NCBI GenBank assembly: GCA_964358485.1
Contig: CAYHPY010000086.1
Coordinates: 1-16,065, forward strand
DNA from: CAYHPY01 sp964358485
Lineage (GTDB): Bacteria; Elusimicrobiota; Elusimicrobia; UBA1565; UBA9628
DNA: 16,065 bases
Direction: 5' to 3'
Of this stretch, positions 1 through 6,320 are shown in pieces. Position 1 is the stretch's first letter; each line of letters opens with the position of its first letter. The notes below the pieces were generated by a model. The model was given only the letters and a program-made list of their open reading frames with translations, was not told the origin of the DNA and did not search any database. A program made the position numbers and the translations under genes.

Positions 1-1
1 C

Positions 2-526
2 GCCGCCCGGGAGCCCGAGGCGGCCAAAACCGCCGCGGCCCCGGCGCCGCACGCCCCCGCCCCCTCCGAGGAAATCGTGCCGGGAAAATCCCGCCCCTTG
101 CCCAGGCCCAGCCTCACCAGTTCCTCCTCGGCCGCCGAAGCTCCAACCTCCAAAGCGGCCGCGGAGGCGCCCGCCTCGGCGGGGGAGGCCCCGGCCGGGC
201 CCGCCGGCGTCGGGGCTCCGGGGCAGGAAGGGATCTTCACCGACATGCCGAATTTTCCCTATCCTTGGTACATCAGCCAGGTGCGGGCCGGGCTTTGGGC
301 GCAATGGTCCGCCCGCATGCCGTCCTCGTCCGGGGAATGCGTCATCGTCTTCAGCATCCTGCGCAACGGCTCGGTGGTGGATCTGCGGGTCGAGGAAAGC
401 TCCGGAGACTCGGGCGTGGACCTGGCGGCTCTTTCCGCGGCGCAGGACGCCGCCCCGTTTCCGCCCTTGCCGCGGGGATTTGAGGAAGCCTTCCTTAAGA
501 TCCACGTGACCCTCAAGACCCGGTGA
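2..526 (+). CDS. TonB-like protein, C-terminal part (5' truncated by window edge)
   Basis: The frame is open from the first bases of the window with no stop, so the gene begins upstream. A GTG at 77 is only an internal candidate start. The visible N-terminal part, to about base 230, is an Ala/Pro/Glu-rich linker of the kind that spans the periplasm in TonB proteins. The last ~95 residues match the TonB C-terminal fold in pattern: an amphipathic helix with WYISQVRAGLWAQW, then VIVFSILRNGSVVDLRVEESSGD, then an alpha segment ending AAPFPPLPRGF and a final strand FLKIHVTLKTR (quoted here in short pieces). TonB-type proteins couple the ExbB/ExbD motor to outer-membrane receptors. No exbB/exbD or receptor is visible here. 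It could also be a TonB-domain protein with another role, such as in gliding or an adventurous-motility complex. Its stop overlaps the next start by four bases. Confidence 0.8.
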   Translation, partial: AAREPEAAKTAAAPAPHAPAPSEEIVPGKSRPLPRPSLTSSSSAAEAPTSKAAAEAPASAGEAPAGPAGVGAPGQEGIFTDMPNFPYPWYISQVRAGLWAQWSARMPSSSGECVIVFSILRNGSVVDLRVEESSGDSGVDLAALSAAQDAAPFPPLPRGFEEAFLKIHVTLKTR

Positions 527-906
527 TCGGCGCGCTTCGGCTGGGCTCGATGTCCGTCTTTCTATTTATTTTCTTCATTGTTTCTTTCCCCGAGGCCCCG
601 CGTTCGCTTTTGCCGTTCGTCGCGGGGGTCCTCCTGATCCTGGCCGCCTTCGGGGCCGGGGCGGGCCTGCGGTTTATGGGCCTGTCCCTGGTCATGACCC
701 TGGCCCTCGAGCTGGCCTTTCTCACGGGCGTCTGCCTGATTCTGGGTTACCTTCTGCCCCAAACCTCCGGCACGCCGCCCATCGTGCAATGGGCCCAAGG
801 CTACCGTCCCCGCCGGTCCGACGCCCAGGAGGGCGTTCGGCGGCTGGGCCTGAACTCCGAAACGGGGGCGGGGAGGCTGGTCGTCAACTTATATCCCAAA
901 GACTGA
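523..906 (+). CDS. Small membrane protein of unknown function, 2-3 transmembrane segments
   Basis: I do not recognise the family. The GTG at 523 overlaps the TonB-like stop (GTGA), which suggests translational coupling. An alternative ATG at 550 gives a protein nine residues shorter that begins directly in a hydrophobic stretch (MSVFLFIFFIV). Using the GTG numbering, hydrophobic segments lie at about residues 11-21, 30-49 and 52-79. A soluble tail of ~45 residues follows, with a basic patch (YRPRRSDAQEGVRR). No Shine-Dalgarno site precedes either start. The link to the TonB-like gene suggests a joint membrane role, but this is inference from position only. The stop lies just before the pilT -10 element. 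Confidence 0.6.
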   Translation: MIGALRLGSMSVFLFIFFIVSFPEAPRSLLPFVAGVLLILAAFGAGAGLRFMGLSLVMTLALELAFLTGVCLILGYLLPQTSGTPPIVQWAQGYRPRRSDAQEGVRRLGLNSETGAGRLVVNLYPKD

Positions 907-908
907 AA

Positions 909-917
909 TGCTACAAT
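909..917 (+). promoter_or_regulatory. Extended -10 promoter of pilT, predicted leaderless
   Basis: TGcTACAAT (909-917) is an extended -10 element starting three bases after the upstream stop. The -35 is weak (TTATAT at 889-894, 17-bp spacing). The predicted +1 falls at 924-925, which is the A of the pilT ATG or the base before it. The surrounding AAATGCTA(C/G)AAT recurs upstream of engB at 8347-8358. Confidence 0.55.
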
Positions 918-924
918 CGAACCG

Positions 925-1992
925 ATGAACATCGTAGAGATCCTCCAAGCGGCCATCCAGTTCGGGGCCAGCGACATTCATTTGGTGGTCGGCCTTCCTC
1001 CCATGATCCGCAACGTCGGCGAGATGGTCGAGTTGGGGGGCTTTCCGGCCTTATCGGCCGAGGAATGCAAGGCCCTCATCTATTCCTGCCTCTACGACTC
1101 CCAGCGCGCCGAGTTCGAACGCAACCTGGAGCTCGACTGTTCCCTGAACGTCAAGAACCTGGCCCGCTTTCGCGTCAACGTCCTGGTTCAGAACAACGGG
1201 GTCGAAGCGGTCCTGCGCGTGATTCCCAGCCAGCTTCCCACGGCGGAGTTTCTGGGAATCGGACCGTCCATCCAGGACCTCTCCAAGCTTTCCGACGGCC
1301 TCGTGCTGGTGACCGGCCCCACCGGCTCCGGCAAGTCCACCACCTTGGCCGTCCTCATCGACCAGATCAACCGGCGCGAGCGGCGCCACATCATCACCGT
1401 CGAGGACCCCATCGAGTTCGTCCACACCCACAACCGCTCCGTCATCCGCCAGCGGGGGGTGGGCCCGCACACCAAATCCTTCGCCGAGGCCCTGCGCCAC
1501 GCTCTGCGCCAGGACCCGGACGTCATCATGGTCGGAGAGATGCGCGACCTGGAGACGATCTCCTTGGCCCTCACCGCCGCGGAAACCGGCCATCTCTGCT
1601 TCGGCACCCTCCACACCGGCGACTCGGCCCAGACGGTCAGCCGGATCATCGACGTCTATCCCGCCGAGCAGCAGCAGCAGGTCCGCGTCCAACTGGCCAA
1701 CAGCCTGCGCGCCGTGGTCAGCCAGGTCCTTCTGACCCGCAACGATGGGCAGGGCCGGATCGCCGCCCGGGAACTGATGATCGTGACCCCCGCCATCTCC
1801 AACCTGATCCGGGAAGGCAAGACCCACATGATCCCCAACGCCATCGAGACCGGGGGCAAGCACCACATGTTCACCCTGGACCAATCCCTCGCGGAATTGG
1901 TCCGGACGGGGCGGGTCCCCGTGCAGGAAGCCTTGGGGCTGGCCGTCAACCCGGAGCGGGTGGCCCCGGGCATGGTCCGCCAGTCCCACTGA
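925..1992 (+). CDS. pilT: Type IV pilus retraction ATPase PilT
   Basis: This is a hexameric secretion-superfamily ATPase that powers pilus retraction (twitching) at the cytoplasmic face of the inner membrane. All family motifs are visible in the 355-residue product. These are Walker A GPTGSGKST at residues 131-139, the Asp box ITVEDPIEF at 157-165, Walker B IMVGEMRD at 201-208 and the His box HLCFGTLHTGD at 223-233. AISNLIRE at 290-297 corresponds to the PilT-specific AIRNLIRE signature, with Ser for Arg. The opening QFGASDIHLVVGLPPMIR is typical of the N-terminal PAS-like domain. The length is normal for PilT, and the retraction signature separates it from the PilB extension ATPase. The ATG sits at the predicted transcription start. 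No other pilus gene is in the window. recQ follows after 14 bases and probably shares the transcript. Confidence 0.93.
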   Translation: MNIVEILQAAIQFGASDIHLVVGLPPMIRNVGEMVELGGFPALSAEECKALIYSCLYDSQRAEFERNLELDCSLNVKNLARFRVNVLVQNNGVEAVLRVIPSQLPTAEFLGIGPSIQDLSKLSDGLVLVTGPTGSGKSTTLAVLIDQINRRERRHIITVEDPIEFVHTHNRSVIRQRGVGPHTKSFAEALRHALRQDPDVIMVGEMRDLETISLALTAAETGHLCFGTLHTGDSAQTVSRIIDVYPAEQQQQVRVQLANSLRAVVSQVLLTRNDGQGRIAARELMIVTPAISNLIREGKTHMIPNAIETGGKHHMFTLDQSLAELVRTGRVPVQEALGLAVNPERVAPGMVRQSH

Positions 1993-2006
1993 CCCCGCGC
2001 CCTTCC

Positions 2007-3857
2007 ATGGCGCCGACGACTCCCGAAGCCGCCCTCAAGCGCGGTTGGGGCTACACCTGCTTCAAGCCGCTTCAGCGGGAGGCCGTCGACGCCGCCCTCT
2101 CCGGGCGGGATTGCCTGGTGGTCCTGCCGACGGGCGGAGGCAAGAGCCTCTGCTACCAATTGCCCGCCGCCATGGGCAAGGGCCTGGTCCTGGTGGTCTC
2201 GCCCTTGATCGCCCTCATGGACGACCAGGTGGCGGCCGCGCGTGAGGCCGGCATCGAGGCCGACGCCCTGCATTCGAACCTGGAGGCCGGACGGCGCGCG
2301 GATGCCTACCGGCGCCTCACGGCCGGAAAAACCGAACTCCTTTTCCTGAGCCCGGAGCGCCTGTTGGTCGGCGACCTCCTGGAGGATGTGGCGCCCCGCC
2401 TGATCTTGGCGGCGGTCGACGAGGCCCACTGCGTCTCCCACTGGGGCCATGAATTCCGGCCCGAGTACCGCCGCCTGGCCGAAGTCCTGGGACGATTTCC
2501 CAAGGCCGCGCGCATGGCCTTGACCGCGACGGCCACCCCCGCGGTCCAGGAGGACATCATTCTCCAACTGGGCCTGCGCGAGCCCGCGCGCCTCATCGGC
2601 CACCCCGACCGCCCGAACCTGATTTACCGGGCCTTCCCGCGCCGCGACCAACTCTCCCAAGTGGTGGGCGCGGTGCGCGCCCACGCCGGGGAGGGGGGAA
2701 TCGTCTACGCGCAGACCCGCAAGGACGTCGAGCGCCTGGCCGAGGGCCTGAGCCGGGAAGGGGTCTCGGCCGCCGCCTATCACGCCGGCCTGCCCCCCGA
2801 GCGGCGCCAGCGGGCGCAGGAGGCTTTCGTCAACGAACGCCTGGACGTGATCGTGGCCACCATCGCCTTCGGCATGGGCATCGACCGCTCCAACGTCCGC
2901 TTCGTCATCCACGCCAATACCCCGCGCTCCGTCGAGCACTACCAGCAGGAATCCGGCCGGGCCGGACGCGACGGCCTGCCCGCCGAGTGCGTCCTGCTGT
3001 TTGCCGCCTCCGACCTGGCCCTGCACCGCGCCCTGGCTCTCCGGGACGGAGAACTCTCGCCGGAGCGCCGGACCACCTTGGAGCGCCAACTCCGGGAGAT
3101 CGGCCGCTTCGCGGTGGCCCCCCTTTGCCGCCACCTGCTGCTCACCGAGCATTTCGGGACGGTTTACGAGGCGCCCGCCGAGGGCTGCGGCGCCTGCGAC
3201 GTGTGCCTGGGCGAAACCAAGAGCCTCCCTGAAGCCGAGGCCCTGGTCACCGCCAAAAAGGTCCTGAGCGGCGCCTGGCGAGCGGGGGGGCGGTACGGCA
3301 CGGGCTATGTCGTCAATCTCCTCCTGGGCAAGGCCGACGAGCGCATGGAGCGCAACGGCCATGCCGCCCTTCCGGTCTGCGGGATTCTAAAGGAGGCCGG
3401 CGAGGGGGCCCTGCGCTCCTGGGTGGACCAGCTCATCGTGCAGGGCTTTCTGGAAGTGTTCGAGGAAAACGATTACCCCCTGCTGCGGATCACCGAGGAG
3501 GGCAAGGCCCTGTGCCGCGACGAGGGAACGGTCAAGTTGGGGGTGCCGGCGGCGGGGCGGACAAAGAAGAAACGGAATTCAGGGAAAAGAATGACGGCGG
3601 GGGAAGGGACGGAAGATGAGGTGTTGTTTGAAAGGCTGAGAATGCTCAGGAGAACGATCGCCGATAGGGCGGGGATCCCGCCCTATTTAATTTTCCACGA
3701 TTCCACGCTCCAAGAAATGGCCGCCGCCAAACCAAGAACCCTCGAGGCCCTTCGGACCGTCAAGGGCGTGGGGGACCGCAAGCTCCAGGTTTACGGTTCG
3801 ATGTTTCTGGGCGTGCTCCTGGGCAAAGACCCGGAACTGGCGGGGCTGGAAAGCTGA
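2007..3857 (+). CDS. recQ: ATP-dependent DNA helicase RecQ
   Basis: This is a 3'-5' superfamily 2 helicase for recombination and replication-fork repair, 616 residues from the ATG at 2007. The reading frame stays open far upstream, but that stretch lies over pilT and has no helicase similarity, so 2007 is preferred. Visible motifs are motif I VLPTGGGKSLCYQLP (39-53), DEAHCVSHWGHEFRPEY (138-154, DEAH box and aromatic loop), TATAT (173-177) and QESGRAGRDG (314-323, motif VI with the arginine finger). A complete zinc site has C374, C394, C397 and C400. A winged-helix region follows at ~405-510, then a Lys/Arg-rich linker (~518-533) and an HRDC domain (~537-608). Bases ~3555-3680, covering the linker and HRDC start, use AGA/AGG codons and are purine-rich, unlike the rest of the gene. 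No Shine-Dalgarno is seen, so it is probably read on the pilT transcript. Confidence 0.95.
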   Translation: MAPTTPEAALKRGWGYTCFKPLQREAVDAALSGRDCLVVLPTGGGKSLCYQLPAAMGKGLVLVVSPLIALMDDQVAAAREAGIEADALHSNLEAGRRADAYRRLTAGKTELLFLSPERLLVGDLLEDVAPRLILAAVDEAHCVSHWGHEFRPEYRRLAEVLGRFPKAARMALTATATPAVQEDIILQLGLREPARLIGHPDRPNLIYRAFPRRDQLSQVVGAVRAHAGEGGIVYAQTRKDVERLAEGLSREGVSAAAYHAGLPPERRQRAQEAFVNERLDVIVATIAFGMGIDRSNVRFVIHANTPRSVEHYQQESGRAGRDGLPAECVLLFAASDLALHRALALRDGELSPERRTTLERQLREIGRFAVAPLCRHLLLTEHFGTVYEAPAEGCGACDVCLGETKSLPEAEALVTAKKVLSGAWRAGGRYGTGYVVNLLLGKADERMERNGHAALPVCGILKEAGEGALRSWVDQLIVQGFLEVFEENDYPLLRITEEGKALCRDEGTVKLGVPAAGRTKKKRNSGKRMTAGEGTEDEVLFERLRMLRRTIADRAGIPPYLIFHDSTLQEMAAAKPRTLEALRTVKGVGDRKLQVYGSMFLGVLLGKDPELAGLES

Positions 3858-3863
3858 CCGCCG

Positions 3864-3888
3864 CCGGCGGCCGGAGGGCGGCCGCCGG
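3864..3888 (+). terminator. GC-only hairpin after recQ (possible terminator)
   Basis: A perfect 10-bp inverted repeat (CCGGCGGCCG / CGGCCGCCGG) with a 5-base loop lies seven bases after the recQ stop and just before the kinase -35 box. Only two T residues follow, so it is not a classical intrinsic terminator. It may act as a Rho-dependent or structure-only 3' end, or stabilise the mRNA. Confidence 0.45.
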
Positions 3889-3894
3889 TTGCCA

Positions 3895-3923
3895 TTGACA
3901 CCCGCCGGACCAGGGGATATAGT
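3895..3923 (+). promoter_or_regulatory. Near-consensus sigma70-type promoter of the kinase gene, leaderless
   Basis: TTGACA (3895-3900), a 17-bp spacer and TATAGT (3918-3923) give an almost perfect housekeeping promoter. Counting the last -10 base as -7 puts +1 exactly on the A of the kinase ATG at 3930. This predicts a leaderless message and agrees with the lack of a Shine-Dalgarno site. Confidence 0.8.
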
Positions 3924-3929
3924 TCCTGC

Positions 3930-6233
3930 ATGCGATGGCTGCTCTGCGCGCTTCTCGGCTGGGCCTCCCCGGCTCCGGCCGCGGCGGCGGAAAATCCGGA
4001 CCCGATCGGCGGGGTTTTCGCCGCGCTGGCCGGCTTATCGGCCGTAAAACTGCCCCACCCCGCGCCGCCCTGCCCGCGCGCCTCCCCGCGCTTCACCGTC
4101 GACCCCGAGGAGGCGGTCTGGGTCGGTTGCGAACCCAAGCGCCTGTACAACGCCGGGGCCAAGGAATTGTTCGCGGTGGATCGCCCCTACAATGATTTTC
4201 TCTGGTTGGAATCCGGCGAATTCGTCATCAGTTCGGGAAAGGAGGTGGGCTTTCCGGAGCCCGGCTCCGGCGGGTCCGGTCCGGACGGGGCCGCTCCGCT
4301 TGTTTTCCGCGCCGCGGTCTCGATGTCCCAGCTCGTGCGCCTGTTTCCCGGAACCGGCGGGGGGCTTTTTCTGGCGGTCAAAAGGTCCGACGCGACGGTG
4401 GAGCTGACCTGGATGGAAATCGGGGGAGGCAAGGGGCAGGGCCGCCTGAAAACGGTCGGGGTGACGGCGGGGCCGATCGCGGCCGTGGCCGGAGACGCCA
4501 AGACCGCCTATTTCGCCCGCGGGCGGGAAATTTTCCGCAGGACCGAGGCCGGGGAGGAACTCTGGGCCCGCCACGACTCCGAGGATGTCGATGACCTGGC
4601 CTATGCCCCGGACGGCTCCCTTTATTTCGCGACCACCTCCGGCGTTGGGACGCTTCGGGGCCGGACCATGTTCGGCCTGCTTAAATTGTCCCAACCCTGG
4701 ATCGCGATCCGGGGGGATTCGCTTTTCGTCCTCTCCGCCCGCCAGGAAAAGGCGGTCCGGATCAACGGCCTTTCGAAGCTCGCCGAGTTGGGAGAACGCT
4801 CTCTTTTGGAGGCCGGGGCCCAAATCCGCGGGGCCGCCCCCCAGGGCCTGCAAACCCCGCCCGCCTCCGCCGCGCCTCCCGCCGCGGCGCCGGGTCTGGC
4901 GGACTACGCCACGGCCACTTTCCGGCCGGCTCCGTCTTTCTCCACGGCCGCCCCGCCCTCCAAAACCGGGAGCGGTAAAACCGCGCTCTGGGCGGTCGTC
5001 GCGGCGCTGATTCTGGGAGGCATCGGCTCCGCCGCGTATTCGCTGAAAGCCAAGTCCAAAACCGGAGCCGGAACCCCGACGGTCCGCGCCCGGGCCCCGG
5101 CGCCTCCCGCGGCCGCCCCGGACCTCTCCGGGACCGAAGACTGGCCCGCCGAGGAATTCGTCAAGCGCTTCCGGGAGGCGGTGGAGAAAGGGCATTTCGG
5201 CCGGGCCCAGGACCTGTTCTCCCGCGTGGAGCTCATTCTTCCCCTGGCCCAGGACCCCGCGCTCTATTACGACTTCGCCCTGCTGGCGGAAAAATCCGAC
5301 GCCGGCGTGGCGGCGGCCCGGATCTACAAGCGCTTCATCGGCGCCGACGTGGACTACCGGGACGTGATCGACCGCTACGGCGCCCTCAAGAAAGGAGTCG
5401 CCCCGGGAGCGCCCCCGCCCTCGGTGCCCTCCGAAATCGGCGGGCAATTCGAGATCCGGGAGCCGATCGGCGAAGGGGGCATGGGCCTGGTCTTTATGGG
5501 ATTTGACAAGCGCCTGGGCCGCAAGGTCGCCATCAAGAAAATGCGCCCGGAAATCAACGCCGACCCCAAAAACCGCGAGGATTTTCTTCAAGAAGCCCGG
5601 ATCATTTCCCAATTGACCCATCCCTACATCGTCGGCATCCACGCGGTCCTGGAGCACGCGGGGGAGATATATCTTGTTTTCGATTTCGTGGACGGCAAGC
5701 CCTTGTCCACCATCATCGACCAGCGCAAGCGCATCCCCCTGGACGAATGCCAGCGCCTCTTCCAGCAGATTTGCGAGGCCATCGATTGCGCCCACCGCGC
5801 CCGGGTGCTCCACCGCGATCTCAAGCCCTCCAACATCATGGTGGACAACAACGGCTTCGTCAAAGTCATGGATTTCGGCCTGGCCCGCCAAATCAAGGAA
5901 ACCGTCACCCGGATCACCATCGCCGGGCCCGAGGGAACGCCCGCCTATATGGCGCCGGAACAGCACCTGGGCCGGGTCAGCCGGGCTTCTGACATTTACT
6001 CCCTGGGGGTGTGCATTTACGAGGCCTTGACCGGGGCCCTCCCCTTCCCCGGGCCCGATTTCCTGGCGCAAAAAGAACGGATGAAATTCACGCCCCCTCA
6101 ATTCCTGGCCCCGGAACTTCCCAAAGAAACGGAGCTCCTGGTCTCGGCCGCCCTGGCCGCCAACCCCAAACACCGGGTGGCCGACGCCATGGAACTCTTC
6201 AATCTGTTTAAAAATTGTCGTTTGCCCGGCTAG
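3930..6233 (+). CDS. Receptor-like transmembrane Ser/Thr protein kinase, N-terminal exported sensor
   Basis: This is a Hanks-type kinase of 767 residues. Residues 1-20 look like a signal peptide (MRWLLCALLGW then an Ala-rich cleavage region before ENPDP). Residues ~21-300 are a beta-rich exported domain with propeller-like strand pairs (AYFARGREIFRRT, LAYAPDGSLYFATT) and two cysteines (C49, C67). A Pro/Ala linker leads to a transmembrane helix at ~352-370 followed by Lys residues. A cytoplasmic helical, possibly TPR-like segment (~405-487) comes next. The kinase domain (~507-765) is complete: GEGGMGLV (514-521), VAIKK with K536, E556, HRDLKPSN (628-635), DFG (648-650) and APEQ (675-678). All catalytic residues are present, so activity is expected. 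Common PASTA-type kinases carry the kinase first and the sensor last; this order is reversed. It has its own promoter and the ligand is unknown. Confidence 0.85.
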   Translation: MRWLLCALLGWASPAPAAAAENPDPIGGVFAALAGLSAVKLPHPAPPCPRASPRFTVDPEEAVWVGCEPKRLYNAGAKELFAVDRPYNDFLWLESGEFVISSGKEVGFPEPGSGGSGPDGAAPLVFRAAVSMSQLVRLFPGTGGGLFLAVKRSDATVELTWMEIGGGKGQGRLKTVGVTAGPIAAVAGDAKTAYFARGREIFRRTEAGEELWARHDSEDVDDLAYAPDGSLYFATTSGVGTLRGRTMFGLLKLSQPWIAIRGDSLFVLSARQEKAVRINGLSKLAELGERSLLEAGAQIRGAAPQGLQTPPASAAPPAAAPGLADYATATFRPAPSFSTAAPPSKTGSGKTALWAVVAALILGGIGSAAYSLKAKSKTGAGTPTVRARAPAPPAAAPDLSGTEDWPAEEFVKRFREAVEKGHFGRAQDLFSRVELILPLAQDPALYYDFALLAEKSDAGVAAARIYKRFIGADVDYRDVIDRYGALKKGVAPGAPPPSVPSEIGGQFEIREPIGEGGMGLVFMGFDKRLGRKVAIKKMRPEINADPKNREDFLQEARIISQLTHPYIVGIHAVLEHAGEIYLVFDFVDGKPLSTIIDQRKRIPLDECQRLFQQICEAIDCAHRARVLHRDLKPSNIMVDNNGFVKVMDFGLARQIKETVTRITIAGPEGTPAYMAPEQHLGRVSRASDIYSLGVCIYEALTGALPFPGPDFLAQKERMKFTPPQFLAPELPKETELLVSAALAANPKHRVADAMELFNLFKNCRLPG

Positions 6234-6252
6234 TAAATTTTCGGCAAAGGGC

Positions 6253-6281
6253 TTGAAAATCACCGGTTTCGGGTCTACACT
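6253..6281 (+). promoter_or_regulatory. Promoter upstream of the 6288 mini-ORF and the 669-residue protein
   Basis: TTGAAA (6253-6258), a 17-bp spacer and TACACT (6276-6281) form a good sigma70-type promoter. The predicted +1 is 6288, which is the A of an ATG that opens a 10-codon ORF rather than the main gene. Confidence 0.7.
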
Positions 6282-6287
6282 AGGGGC

Positions 6288-6320
6288 ATGAGCGCCACCC
6301 CGCTCGGGACCCTCCCATGA
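6288..6320 (+). CDS. Ten-codon leader ORF, leaderless, coupled to the downstream gene
   Basis: ATG at 6288 coincides with the predicted transcription start. The frame encodes MSATPLGTLP and stops at TGA 6318-6320. That TGA overlaps the ATG (6317-6319) of the large downstream gene as ATGA. A ribosome loading on the 5' end could therefore terminate and restart on the main gene, which has no Shine-Dalgarno site. The peptide has no run of one amino acid that would suggest classical attenuation. Its existence as a translated ORF is inferred, but the coincidence of +1 with ATG and stop with start is seen in the sequence. Confidence 0.5.
   Translation: MSATPLGTLP

Noticed and set aside
789..2006. 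N-terminal extension of recQ in the same open frame
   Set aside because: This stretch is an Arg/Pro-rich out-of-frame reading of the membrane-protein end and pilT. RecQ homology begins right after ATG 2007.
1656..3362. Long minus-strand ORF (568 codons) opposite pilT and recQ
   Set aside because: The composition is shadow-like and it is antisense to two clear genes.
4035..6263. Long minus-strand ORF (742 codons) opposite the kinase
   Set aside because: It is a shadow caused by high GC at third positions. The translation is Gly/Arg/Asp-rich without domains, while the plus strand has complete kinase motifs.
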